A DNA stretch of 64,000 nucleotides, from contig JAWUZG010000016.1 in NCBI GenBank assembly GCA_036785705.1, forward strand, positions 3,844,001-3,908,000. The letters run 5' to 3'. The position numbers were made by a program, and so were the translations under genes. This DNA is from Acanthornis magna. Its lineage: Eukaryota > Chordata > Aves > Passeriformes > Acanthizidae. Positions within the stretch are counted from its first letter, which is position 1; every line of letters starts with the position of its first letter. Below the pieces are notes generated by a model, which saw nothing but the letters and a program-made list of their open reading frames with translations, had not been told where the DNA came from and made no database searches. This document shows positions 22,901 to 34,353 of this stretch, one piece after another.

Positions 22901-23950
22901 TATCCCCAACACGTAAAACCTCATGATTCACATTCAGCTACTTTAATGGAGACACACCTCTTATTCTTTAGAAATACTGGGAACCTACATGAAATCCATG
23001 GAACCCATCAGTTTTGACAATGTCTGTAAGAGAACTGAGACTTCATCTGATGTTCCGTCTCAGAACACTTTGAAATCAGTGCTAAAGTTACATTGACTCA
23101 ATGTGTTTGGTGTTAGATTTTTGAGAACACAAAAGTTCTTGTAGTAGCAATGTGGGATCCCCAACAGACAGAATAAGCCCAGAACCTGTTTTCATAAGAG
23201 ACTTACAGCAGTTACCTTTCCCGGCCTGTGCGTGGACAGTGGGTAGTAGCAGAATAAGTGGAACTCCCTTCCACACCCTTCAACATGGAAACCAGCAGCT
23301 GTGTCTTTGCTTTAGAGCCTACCAGGATTCTCTTTCCACTGCCATGTTTCACAGCTCTTTGAGCCCAACTAAGCTACTGACATCCACAGCATCCTGTACA
23401 CATGCAATGGGAGTTGTGGGGAAAAAAATTATTATTTTCCTTTGTTTTCAACTTGATATTTGAGGGTTTTATTTGCTATTCCCTTATTACTGTGTTCTGA
23501 AAAAGAGTGAATAATCCCTACGCATCTCCTATATGACATTCTCTATATCATGTCTGCCTTATGTCATATTTTTCAGGGAAAGGGCTCTAATCTGTTTAGT
23601 CTCTCCTCACACAGAAGCTCCCCATTGCCCTTGCTGTCATTCTTTATTGCTTTCATTTCCTCTGGAACCCGAAAGGGAGCAACTGCGACGTCGCACGTAT
23701 TGTTCACGATGCAGGTGCACTGTGAGTTTGAATGGTGGCATAACCATGTTTCCTGCTGACTTCCTTACTCCTTTCCTAGTACTTTCTGCCACCTGACTTT
23801 GCTTTTTTGATCACAATTGAGTACTGTGGCGGTGTTTTCTGAGCATGAGCTGAAATCACTCCCAGACTCCTTCCTGTAATAGTGAGAGCTAATTTAGAGA
23901 TATTTGATGTGTATGTATATTTAGGGTTATTTTTCCCTGAAAGCTCAAAT
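20000..23950. other. Single-copy AT-rich non-coding DNA
   Basis: No gene, RNA or element recognised. Open frames are at most about 103 codons. From 20340 to 20560 the plus strand is purine-rich (many GGAG and AGGA words) without a tandem unit. The rest is unremarkable. Confidence 0.65.
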
Positions 23951-24294
23951 GGCTTTAATCAACACTGAATTTCCTCTGTTATTTTATTGCCCAGTCACCA
24001 GTGTAAGACTCCTCTCTCACAGCTGGATTCCCATTTGGCTATGCTGAATAATTTTCTCTCATCAGCAGGTTTTGCCACCTCACTTTTTATCTTTTTCCCA
24101 GGACACAAACAGAAAGGCAGAACAGCACAGGATCCCTGTGTGGTATCTTTGATACCTCCCCTCCACTAATGTTTTATCCATTAAATAGCTACTAATCCAG
24201 GAAAGGACTTTGTCCTTTATCTCATGATAAATTTTGAGTTCTAAAAGAGTATTAAGAAACATCAGTCAAATGCTTTTTGAAGGCCTAGATGCAG
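23951..24294 (-). mobile_element. Ancient CR1/L3-like LINE, reverse transcriptase fragment
   Basis: Read on the minus strand, 24294-24265 translates as LHLGLQKAFD, clearly the L-D-F-S/Q-K-A-F-D reverse transcriptase motif. Further along, KVLSWISSYLMDKT (about 24200-24160) matches the family pattern of the W-I-x-x-(Y/F)-L segment about 25 residues later. At the low-coordinate end, GACTGGGCAATAAAAT then GAAATTCAGTGTTGAT corresponds to the K-F-N-V-D-K-C stretch that lies further downstream in CR1 proteins. The order of the three blocks agrees with a minus-strand LINE. Frameshifts and stops break it throughout, and part of the middle is missing, so it is inactive and old. Confidence 0.7.
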
Positions 24295-24443
24295 ACATAA
24301 AAATTGAATACGCAAATATAAATCAACTGAATCTTAGTAACATTCTTCACCAAACTAATAGATTTGCAACACAAGGCTTTCTCCACAATTGAAATACTAG
24401 CTGTTCCTCTATATACCTGACAATGAATCCTTAAGTTTTCACA

Positions 24444-24587
24444 TTTTTTCTGGGGTGGGATTTTTGGAGGGCTTTTTTTTTTTGTTAGGGTTTGATTGAT
24501 TGGGGTTTTTTTGGCTGGTTGATTGGGGGATGGTTTTTGGCTTTTTTGGTTTTTTGTTTGGTTTTGGTTTGGCTGTTGTTGTTTTTC
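24444..24587 (+). repeat. G/T-rich low-complexity tract with G runs
   Basis: The plus strand is almost entirely T and G for about 145 bases, with GGGG or GGG runs separated by T runs up to eleven. One TTAGGG unit occurs inside. The opposite strand is correspondingly A/C-only and yields an artefactual open frame of Lys, Pro, Gln and Asn. Several G runs of three to five fall within 100 bases, so G-quadruplex formation is conceivable, although the T loops are long. Confidence 0.85.
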
Positions 24588-25447
24588 CCAAACACTAATT
24601 TGCCTGGTATGAATAGCAAATTTATTGGTACGTACTACCTTAGATGCCATGTGGCCTTTTTTTTAAGTGGTGCCGCTTTTGCCCCTTACTATTCCTTTGC
24701 ATTGACATCACTTCAAAGACTGTGTTATGTAGCACACCCAATAAGTAACTCTGCAGCTTCACCTCTTAACTCTGCTGGTATTTCATGGCAAACACCACAT
24801 GATTTTGGTGATCCTGTTCTGTTCACATTTGCATACAGTTTTAGCTTCTATGTATTGTTTTCTTTCCAATGAAGACTCAGTATCATCTTGTTTCAGAAAT
24901 TCCCTTTTAACAAAAGACAACTCATTTTATTTTCAGCTTTCAGGATGTCAGAGAAATTTGGGATCATCTCATATCTTTTTGCATTCCTACAGACACTTGT
25001 CCTTTTCGACTTACAGAAGGTCCCAAAGCAGATGCCCGTGGTGTGGGAGGTCCATGCAGCCCCACTCACCCCATGGCAGGTGATGAAGGTCTCAACAATG
25101 CCAGCAATCCTTTCTGTCCTTCAACAAGATTATCTCAGGAAAGACATCAATAGAACAAAGTGGGCTCAACCCAGCAGTTAGCAACAGATACCCTGAGCAG
25201 AACTGCACAGTTTGTGTATGCTAGGCAAAAAACAAAACATCCAGAGGAGGGAATTTCAAAGATTCTCCACAGACAAAAAAACCCCCACAAACAAACAAAA
25301 GCAGTGCTGTACAAAATGACCAAACATGCACATTTTGCTTAGGAAGGGCTGGACCTCTGACTGGAGCAGATCCAAACATAGTTTTCCTCTGAAAGAAAGT
25401 GGAGAATCAGTGACAGACCAGCCACTGGTAGTCGGAAATTGCTAAGT
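24588..25447. other. Single-copy non-coding DNA
   Basis: No gene or element recognised. A short A/C-rich stretch at 25275-25305 (AAAAAAACCCCCACAAACAAAC type) belongs to the strand-skewed low-complexity class seen elsewhere in the window. Open frames of 94-126 codons are AT-rich chance frames. Confidence 0.6.
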
Positions 25448-25700
25448 CACAGGGCCACAAAATACCACAGGCTGGAAGAGGTGTCTGGCAGCTCTCTGAC
25501 CCAGCGTTTGCTCAAAGCAGAAGCACCATCAAGGTTAAATCAGGCTGCTCACAGCTGCATCAAAGTGCATTTGAATCTCTCTAAGGATGGAGTTTCCACA
25601 GTCTCTGGGTACCTGTTCCAGACTTGGACCACCTGGCATGGGGCTTTTTCCGCACTGATACCTATAAGAATTTGTCCTCTTGTCTAAAGCCACTGGCAAA
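25448..25700 (-). mobile_element. CR1 LINE, 5'-truncated 3' end
   Basis: Inverted relative to the plus strand, this is the terminal part of a CR1 element. On the plus strand it runs CAGGGCCACAAAATACCACAGG, AGGCTGGAAGAGGTGTCTGG, then GAATCTCTCTAAGGATGGAGTTTCCACAGTCTCTGGGTACCTGTTCCAG. This is the reverse complement of the CR1 3' region ending in 'ctggaacaggttgcccagagaggttgtggagt...ctccttggagat...'. Divergence is moderate and several indels are visible. Truncation at the 5' side is the usual outcome of CR1 target-primed reverse transcription. Confidence 0.85.
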
Positions 25701-25778
25701 GTGGCAGAGGTTCCAGTGTGGAAGGGGCAGGGAGGAGCTGGGAAGAGCTGAGCCCATGTTTGCCTGTCTGTGCCACTG

Positions 25779-25826
25779 CCATCTCCATCTCCATCTCCAT
25801 CTCCATCTCCATCTCCATCTCCATCT
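25779..25826 (+). repeat. Hexanucleotide array (CCATCT)8
   Basis: Eight perfect tandem copies of CCATCT occupy 48 bases, followed by a broken copy (CCCTGG). It lies about 80 bases beyond the upstream edge of the CR1 fragment at 25448-25700. Because the unit is a multiple of three, all frames stay open, which accounts for the dipeptide repeats (Asp-Gly or Trp-Arg on the minus strand, His-Leu or Ser-Ile on the plus strand) in frames crossing it. Perfect identity of the units suggests recent slippage, so length polymorphism is likely. Confidence 0.95.
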
Positions 25827-27980
25827 CCCTGGCTGTGGAGGCACCACCGCCCCTCGTTCTGCTGCTGCAGCTCCTGGTAACTCAGAGTTTCAGAGAAGAG
25901 AAACTCAATAGCTTTATCTCTGGCTGAGCAGGCACTTCCACATGCAACACTCCTGCCAGCAGCACAGCTCATCCACAGCTGGGCACCTCTAACTGAGGCC
26001 ACCACTCACCAGTAAATATCCTCACACTGCCTCCTTCCCTCCCCATCCCCCAGGAATTTTGTCACCAAACCTCCTCCAGAGGTAAGGCCTAAATTCCTGA
26101 CTACTAAAGATGACATTATCCATACAGATTAAAACTGGATAAACCTCAACTGGTTAGTAAAGAAGCTGTTGAGACCTTCGGGCAAAATTCCTGCTCCTAG
26201 CATCTAATTCTGTTATGTAACATTTAAAAAAGGGAAATTTAAAATAATACAGGTATGCCTCCTCAGGGCACCTACTTGTGTTGTTTCCTCCCCTTACAGC
26301 CAGTCACTCCCAAATCCTGCCTCCTCTGCTGGAGTCCAGATATTCATTTCCCAGTACTCAAAGTCTCCAACAGCCTGAAGCCATAAGAGAATCCAGATAG
26401 TATTTTGTTGACCCAATTCAGTTTCTAAAGTAAGGAAGGTATTACCTATACCTGAGCAACTCTCTTGTTTACTGTAAGGCCACTATTATCTTTCAGTTTG
26501 CACAGCTGTAGTGGTACATAAAAAAAAATCCTTTTTAAGTGTCTTAGAAGCTTTAAAAACCCAAGAAATTATGGGCATATTTTCTGTTTACCTAATTTAC
26601 TAAGCATTTAAAAAACCCTAGTACCAAAGACTGCTTTCAAATACATAGCAATAGGGGAAAGGAGTATGAAAGTATAAAAATATCCAGAAAAAAGCAGATT
26701 ATACACATGACAATTAAACTGAAAGTGAAAATTTCTTGTTTGAAGTCAGTCCCTGGACAACACAGACTGCACAGACTGAACAGTCTGCATGATTTCAAGG
26801 CTTCTCTCTAAATATTATTTTGTCAGTTAAGTGAAAAAAAAAACAAACTGAAAAAATACTTGAGAGCACTAGGCAGCCTGTGATATATTCTAGAAAAGTT
26901 GTTCAAGTAGGTTGGTAAAGAAATTCAAATCAAGTTGAGAAAATACCTTTGTGCTGTATAAAAGGAATCTTTATTAGTAAGAGACTTTCAGCTCTGAAAA
27001 TCAGCCTTTCAAGATCAATCAAAGATCCCATGGAGAACAATCAAAATTGTGCTTTGAAAAGGTATTTGTTATTTACTAGTTTTTGTGAGAATCAGCTCAA
27101 AAAGTAACAGACATTTTTTCACCTGATTACAACTGGGCAGGAGCTAGAAAAACATTTGGGGAAAAATCTCAATGCTTCTCAAGTCACCCTTCAGCCACCT
27201 CTCTTCAGGTTTTTTTAGGTTTTTATTTCTGTCCAGCTTTGAATGTGCTGTTCCATACCCAAAAACTTGCTCTCCACTAATGCATGAGATATGCTTTGTT
27301 ACCAAGCAAAACATCTTAATATGATGAGGAGATTTAATGCACTATAACTCATATTAAGATAGAGAGACATTCACAGCAGTTCTTACAGGAAAGAACTCCT
27401 AAAAGAAGGCAAAAATATAAATTACAAAGCAAGGGTAACAGAAAATAATCTCAGTACTACAGCAGCCAAAGGCAGATAAACAAGAACAGCCATCCCAGTG
27501 TGATATACAAGATGTTCATTACTCATGACTCTGAGCAATAGCAGATCACTTTGCATATTTATTAATTCTTGTATTACAATGCTGGCAATAAAGTGTGGTC
27601 TTTGTCATGAAATGCTAGATATAAAAAAGCGGGTAGAATAAATTAGTTTAGGCTCTGTACATGACTAGGAACCGTGTAGCACCAATAAACAAATTAGTGC
27701 TTGAGGGACATTAATTTATTTTCATGCACAATTCTGTTGTGTTCATGTCACATTAATTCTTTGTTTGGACAGGTGAGTAGCTGGAGCTGAGGGAAATGTA
27801 GAACCCCAAATGTCATGTACAGTAGGGTGTATACTGATGGGCAGAAATGGTATAAGTGAATATTTATTTAATTCCCACATCCCCTGAAACCAAATTATAG
27901 ACCAGTGTATTTCCAGGACATGGAGGTAGGAATGATCCCTCACAGATAAGCTGGTTATCAAAACAGATTAGAAACATTCA
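25827..27980. other. Single-copy AT-rich non-coding DNA
   Basis: No gene or element recognised. The first 250 bases are richer in G and C (many CTGC and CAGC words); from about 26500 onward the region is strongly AT-rich. Open frames beyond the hexamer array are under 75 codons. Confidence 0.65.
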
Positions 27981-28077
27981 AAGAAACAAAAAAAAAAACC
28001 CCAAACAGATCAAAAAACACCCACTCCAAAACAACCCCAAAACCACTAAACCCCAAACTCACTCCAAACCAAACCTC
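27981..28077 (-). repeat. A/C-rich low-complexity tract (G/T-rich on the minus strand)
   Basis: About 97 bases are nearly all A and C on the plus strand, with repeated CCCCAAA and CCAAAAC words and an eleven-base A run. It is the strand-opposite counterpart of the G/T tracts at 12591-12722 and 24444-24587. No fixed unit length is visible. Confidence 0.85.
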
Positions 28078-28664
28078 AGTGTATCTGTGAACGATGTCAT
28101 GTTACCTTTGCAGGAAGCTACGTGTCAAACACTCAGCCACGCTAAAGATTTTGCCCCACCAGCTCTGTATAAGCACATTCCTGTGTCTCAGCCAATGTGG
28201 GGATTGTACAGCCCATGCATCCTCATCACATGAACCATTTTCAAGCCAAGAGTGCCTGAAAATGTTATGTTTATAACCCTTCCTCTTTGCCACAGGTTGA
28301 AATTCCTGTAATTAGCCAATCAATTAAAGTTCTAATGGGGGGAAGCCAAAGGTCAAAGCAGAATATCATATTGGATGAACCAGAGTCGTTTAATGGTCAA
28401 GTTCAAGTGAGACATGCCTGCTATAATTATATTGACATGCTCCTCCAAGGTATTCCTTGCCATTCCTGGTCCCCATCCCTCGACACATGAACAAATCCAG
28501 TCAGTGTTTGGGCTAAATTAGCATTATGACCTTGTTGTGTCCAGCTGGACATGAGTGGAGACAAGAACAGTGGCACTTAAAAGTGCAGAAATGAGAGACT
28601 GAGACTTCAGCTAATGTGGGTGCAAGGAGAAAAACTGAATGCACCATGGGGCTGAAGGCTGGGA
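28078..28664. other. Single-copy DNA, candidate conserved block at 28290-28460
   Basis: No gene recognised. Between 28290 and 28460 the sequence carries TAATTAGCCAATCAATTAAAG and CAAAGGTCAAAGCAG, which resemble homeodomain sites, an inverted CCAAT and a nuclear-receptor direct repeat (AGGTCA-type half site). The frame across it (28287-28490) is open for 67 codons, well within chance. Treat as a possible enhancer only. Confidence 0.3.
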
Positions 28665-28758
28665 AGGCTGCTGATCCCTGTTCTGACACGAGTCTACCTT
28701 GGACAAGCTGCTGAAGCACTCTTCTCCCACCTTTATTTCCTCATTGCATTTCTCAGTC
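28665..28758 (+). repeat. MIR-like ancient SINE remnant
   Basis: The order of words, CTGATCCCTGTTCTGACAC, then ACCTTGGACAAGCTGCTGAA, then ACCTTTATTTCCTCATTGCA, follows the MIR core and 3' region ('ggctctgccact...gaccttgggcaagtcacttaac...tcagtttcctcatctgtaaa'), including the spacing. Divergence is high, as expected for an element that stopped moving before birds arose. The match is from memory and by eye. Confidence 0.5.
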
Positions 28759-31700
28759 ACACAAAGCTTCATAGGAGACGACTGTGCCATGGAGACACCT
28801 GTTAACTGCCCATGAGATGTCACAGTTTTGTCACAAACAGAGCAAAGTGCAGCCCATGTGGAGCGCTGTCCTCCCTTCCCCGTGAGATGAGGTCAAGTCA
28901 GACTGATCTATGCAAGTTTTAATTCTGATGGGTTCAGAATAAACATTTCATGTTATGCTACAAGAGGAGAGAAAAACGTTTGCAATTGTGGACATAAATG
29001 CTTCCCCTTTTCCACAAATGAGAAAGGATCCCACTCCACACAGAAGTTATCCTCAACCCTGTGACCCATCAAGTTGTTTTGGGGTACAGTGTGTCACCAA
29101 TCATTTGCTGTAATGTACCATTGTTATATACATACATTCATTTCAATTTAACCCATCTTAGAGGCAGGTTCTGTCCCCACAAAAGGCACTTCAGGGGCAG
29201 CAGCTTGTCCTTGCATGTGCAGCACTTCAGCACAGCTCCATTTCAGGCTGGAACGGGACTGAAAGGCCTCTCTGGTGGCCAAGAAAGATCAATGCAAGCA
29301 CACAGCACCAGGAACGCTCTGCTTTCAGCTGCTGCTTTATCCAAGACCCCAAGCAATCACTAAACTCTATTTTTTCAGTGATTGAAACTCTCAGCCTAAA
29401 ATACTCTGCAATAAAATTGCAGCACATAGACAGAGAAGATCAGGAGAAAGACAACTGCTAATACTCTAAACCTGGGGGGAAAAAAAAAACAAAACAACCA
29501 ACCCAGACACCATAAAACAATGCTTTGTGAGTTTTTATTTATTTATTTTTAATTTGGCTATTTCTTCTGAATCCATTACCACTTTGATTTTTCTCCAGAC
29601 TTCGTGTTCCTAACACAAAAACCCCCTTCACCTCCTTTCTGACTATTGTCAGCTGAAGAACTCCTAAACACAGCTGGCTGTGGGTGGCAGCAGGAGGCTG
29701 AATTGGCAGAAAATTTCTGGCTCAATATGATTATCAACAAAGGCAACTTTCTGAGGCTACCGATGGCTGTTTGTTTCATATTTTCAGGGCAAACTTCCTT
29801 GTCCCCTTTGTAACCAAAAAGAGCAGCATAATTTGGTAATAGTTAAATAAGCTAGAAATCATATTTTTTTCTCACCTATGTGCCTGCAAAGGGCTCAAGC
29901 ATGATAACACCAGTAACATGAACAAAAGCGAGGCTAATAAAGTCTGAGTGAATTCTTACTCTAATTAGAGAGTCAGAGACAGCAAGTCTACAAAAATGGA
30001 TTAAGAAAACAACATTCTTTGATATTTTCTGATCAATGTGGGTTTTTTGTGTTGTGATAAGAGGAAGGATTTGCCAAAATAAAAACACTTTTTAAACTGA
30101 ACTTTTTCTTACTGTCCTACCCACAGAAGACCTCATTATTAATAAGAAAAACCAACAACCAAACAACAAAAGTCAATCACCAATTCCAAAAAGTGCCATC
30201 AACACCCCTCCATCCCCTCCACTTGCTATCAGGACCAAGAATATTTTGGAAAATGGTTTTTTAGGATGCTTGGGGCCACTGAGTGGCAAATATTTGTGAC
30301 AGGACTATCTCCTTGGCCAGGACTGCCTGAGCAGCCTGTGCCCAGCAGAGATGGATCCCAGCTGCCCTCCCTCGAGTGCCCCAGCATCAGACCCACAGCA
30401 CAGGCCCCAAGCAGCAGCTTCTGCTTGGAAGCACAGGTGAAGACATCATGGGCTTTATTCCCTGCAGTGAATAAAGAGCAGCGGAATGTTGCTTTTTCTG
30501 GTCCCCTCTGACAGCCCACCAGGCATCCCACTTCACAGCTACCCCACACTCAACCTTCAGTGTGTCTGGACCAAAAACAACTCAGAGATCCCGGAAGAGG
30601 TGATGCAATTGATGCAAATGGCAGAAGGAATTTGGTCAACCATTGCAAGAAGATGGATCAAAGCTTTACTGATGTGGTAAAGCTGGAAATAAACCCAACC
30701 TTTTTTTATTGCAACAGTAGTCCTACCAGCTTTTACCTCCTACTCCTGCGTGCTGGGAAGAACAAAATTATCACAATGGATAAATGCTATCTACATTGTG
30801 TCATATAGGGCAAAAAACCCAAACCACATTATTTGAAGTAGGAAATATGCATAGACAGAGTGCTTGCTGAGCCCAGATGCCTAGACACAGAATAAAAAAC
30901 CAAAAACTTTTGAGACATCTTTGCCAGTAAACAGCATATTTGGTTTACCCTCATGGTAACCCATCCAGCTTCTGGAATTCAGCATTGATGATGAACCTGA
31001 CCCATTTCTGGATCTAGACTGACAGCTGTGCTGAGAGACTGGAGGTTTATCTGTATTAAATTTTTCCAATCTGCAAAAAAATTTTTTTTCTAATACTTTT
31101 CTATGTTTAAAGATTTTATTTTCCCATAATTTGGATTTCATTAGCATAAGGTGAAAGTGTTTCCATGGAAACACCAGGGATATATAATTTCTAAATAATG
31201 AATTTTCCACAAAGAACTCACAAAATTATTTTCAGATTACAATGCAAAATTCTCCAAAGTTCGTTCACTTATTAATATTACAGAAAGGTCACATGTAAAG
31301 ACTTTAAACTTCAAATTGTAGTTCTAAAACATTAAATATAAATTAAGTAGTTTAATATTTCAATCACAGAAGATAAAAACACAGGAAAATACTGGAAACC
31401 AAAGTAAAAATTACATTTAGTGTAACTTCACTGAATCAGTGACCAAATATGTCAGTATCAGTACAATGTGTCATATATCATATATCACTTGTATATATGC
31501 AGATCTCTTGATATACTTAATTCTTTTCTACTTTGACTAGAAAATATTTTAGGTCTATATCTTATTTCTGTAAGCTCAATATTAAGATGACAAAATGTAT
31601 TTAAATTAAATATTTTTTTCTGCTTGTTCATCATCCATTCCAGTAAAGTGCTAACAAATACTAACTTGGGTAGGATGATAATTAAGAATCAAGTTTCCCA

Positions 31701-33100
31701 GCTGGACTTTAAAATGAATAGGAAAAATATCACATTCAGCAGGGAAAAATTATAAAAAGACAGGGATTCCTCTGAATTCCACTCTCAAAGGAAACAAAAA
31801 GGCAGATGAGCAGAATAAAAGGAAGAAGAGTTGCTAAAGAAGACTTTATTTTTCCAGGCTAGGTAGTAAAGAAATCTCAAAGAACTTTTGGAGTTGAGGA
31901 TAATGGACTTCAGAGGAAGGGGATTTAGAGCTGGAGAGGAGGCAGAGATTTTGTGCTTCTTTCTCATGTCATTTCATTGTGTTATTTAGGTATAAAACAT
32001 AACGGTTAGAAATCCTGTTATGGTGTTTTGACATTGTTTCTTCACATATGTCATTTTTCTAAAGGTGAATATTTCCTCAATGATTTGCATATTTGATGTT
32101 GCACTTGATACAAAAAGCCCTCAACCCCATATACTCATTTATTTACATGGTTAAGTGAGACGAGAGGACCAGCACACGACACAGATCAGGCCAGTGAGCT
32201 CAAATGCTGGGGCCAGTCAGTGGGAGGTGGAGCTGTGGGTGTATTCCAGAAATAGTAAAGGGGAGAAGAAAAGAGAAAAGAGGCACAAGTTGAATGAAAT
32301 GTCAGGCAGATCCCAAAAAAAGCACTCCCAAAAACTGTCTCTGACCAGACACATACATAAATCTTTTGAGATAAATTGCTCTTCCCTTTTTCAAAAAAAT
32401 CTGTTTAAACACTGTGGGGCATTTGCCATGGGCCAGATTCTCTTACGCAATTTTTGTACATGAACACGAATATTCATTTAAAAAAATAAAAGAAGAATTG
32501 ACTGAAATCAACACCTCTAGGTGAAAACAGGGTCCAAAAAAAAAAAGTTCACTGAAAGCACAAAGTGAGGTAGGGTGTCCCAATGAGGGGGGAAAGACCA
32601 CTTACAAGATGAGGATGACAAGCAGTTTATGAAAGTTTATCCAAAGATACTTTGAAGTGGTAAATGACTATTCAAAAAGTATGCCCAAGGAACTAGAAAC
32701 TAAGTCCACAGGCTACCACAACCCAGAAGGATGTGAGCAGTTACTATTAAAAAGAATTACTGTGAGCAGGAGCTTGCTTTGAGCATGAATAAAAATAAGG
32801 GTGCTACTTGCATATGCTAAAAGGCTTCTTGGCACAGCTGCTGAAGAAGCACAGCAGTTGTGCTTGTTAGAAAAGGACATGAAGTGTGTCCAATGCAGCT
32901 GCTGGCTCTGAGCACCCACCAGGCATCGTGCTCCTTGTCAGGCTCTCGGAGTGTGCGACATCACTGAGCATCCCACCCTCACACATCACCTGGCCTGCTG
33001 AAAAGAGAGCAACCAGCTGCAGCATCCAAGAAAATCCTTCACTGGAGATAGTAGGTTCAGTATTTGGGCTCAGGCTCCTTCTGTCATATTCTCTTCTCAG
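28759..33100. other. Single-copy AT-rich non-coding DNA
   Basis: No gene or transposable element recognised. Small low-complexity patches occur: an A-run with AACAAAACAACCAACCC at 29468-29506, a TTTATTTATTTATTTTTAA patch near 29531-29551, an AACCAACAACCAAACAAC patch near 30152-30170, and TA-rich words at 31467-31498. A somewhat GC-richer block at 30290-30480 has no recognisable content. Open frames do not exceed about 109 codons. Confidence 0.6.
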
Positions 33101-33145
33101 GGAAAAAAATAAAGAAAAAAAAAAAAAAGAAGGAAAAGAAAAATG
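33101..33145 (+). repeat. A-rich purine tract
   Basis: Almost pure A with scattered G (and one T), including a run of fourteen A around 33115-33128. It could be a retroposon tail, but no recognisable retroposon body precedes it, and I see no target-site duplication. Simple low-complexity DNA is the safer call. Confidence 0.8.
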
Positions 33146-34296
33146 GAAAACATATGTGGAAAAGCTTTGTTTTCTTAAACACTGAAAAAGTCTTTATTTC
33201 CAGTCCAATAACTCTCTCATGAACTACATTCCTCATGAGCTTCCTTGGTTTAATGGCCTGAATTGTGCTTCATCCTGCCTCCTGAAAAACACAGTGAAAA
33301 TTGAACAGTCTAAGTTAAAGTTATATGCATCCAGAAAGTCAATTTTGAGAATAAAATCATTCAAAGAGTATAAGTAAATCCTCTAGAACTTATTATATGA
33401 AACAGCAGACTCTCAGCCATATAGTTAACAAATTATTAATAAAGTATGTGATCCTAAAACATGAGAGGTATGACCTGCCTTAGAACTCATTTTTTATTTT
33501 TAAATGAAAGCCTGAATTCTTACAGATAAAACTGAATAACACCTTTTATTAAGACATTTTTAATGTCAGAAGGTGACAGGTCAGGTCAGTAAGTTACTGT
33601 ATGTGTTCTGCCACCACGCTTTACCCATTAATCTCCAGTTTTGTGGGGAATGAGTTCACTAGCCAGCTCAGGCTCCATAAAAAGCAACAAAGATCTGTGC
33701 TCGTGTCAGGTCCATGTAGCACTCCTGTGCCACACCATCAGAGCTCTGATCCTGATGAAAGCTCACAGACATTGGCCTTTCAGCCTTGGTAGCAGCAGCA
33801 TCTCGGTTTGGATCCAGAGCAACATTTTCTCTCATCCTTGTCAGGAAGAGAGGATGAAACCAGCTGCCCAGAGACAACAAACTTTGGGGTCCATGGAGTC
33901 AGCCAGCTCCCCTAATATCTCAGACAACAATGGCTTTACAACAAAGCTCCTACCCTAGGTCACCGTGCCCTACTTTAGCACTCGTGGAGCAGTGGAAGGC
34001 CATTACGGCTCTGTTACAGCAGGACCTTTGGCATAGAAACATTTTTCACTGATCTAATTTCTAGGACAGAAAAGGTGTCATTCCAAACTACTTAAATGCA
34101 ATTATGATTTTTACTGTAGTTTTTCAGACAGCAGATTTTACCACAACCTCTGAACTTGCAAGTTTTAATTATATACTGAAGCTTATTTAATCAACTCCTC
34201 ATAAAATGAAATGGCTAAGCACAGTATATTAATAACCTGTCCTTCAAATTTTTATTACATTGTTTTCACAAACTGTGGAAAATTTCATGAGCCATT
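33146..34296. other. Single-copy non-coding DNA
   Basis: No gene recognised. At 33668-33880 both strands have overlapping open frames (70 codons minus, 105 plus) in a locally GC-richer block of about 300 bases. The minus-strand frame reads like ordinary protein sequence (for example DPNRDAAATKAERPMSV), but I cannot match it to a family and see no splice-site pair framing it. Chance is sufficient. Confidence 0.5.
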
Positions 34297-34353
34297 TCTT
34301 TTTTTTTGGGGGGGGAGTGTAGGGGGAAGATTTTCAGTTTGGGGTTTTTTTTT
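34297..34353 (+). repeat. T9-G8 homopolymer junction within a G/T-rich tract
   Basis: A run of T immediately followed by eight G (34308-34315), then GTGTAGGGGG and, after a short A/T interval, GGGG followed by nine T. It is a compact member of the strand-skewed G/T tract class. Such junctions often cause sequencing and assembly errors, so exact run lengths should be treated with care. Confidence 0.85.

Noticed and set aside
24470..24500. Single TTAGGG unit suggesting interstitial telomere
   Set aside because: One unit only, inside a G/T low-complexity tract.
24285..24650. 121-codon minus-strand frame rich in Lys, Pro, Gln and Asn
   Set aside because: Produced by the A/C-only strand of the G/T tract at 24444-24587.
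25535..26005. 156-codon minus-strand open frame with Asp-Gly repeats
   Set aside because: Its length comes from crossing the (CCATCT)8 array and a CR1 fragment; no independent coding evidence.
33668..33880. Minus-strand 70-codon frame that reads like ordinary protein
   Set aside because: No family recognised, no framing splice sites, and length well within chance.
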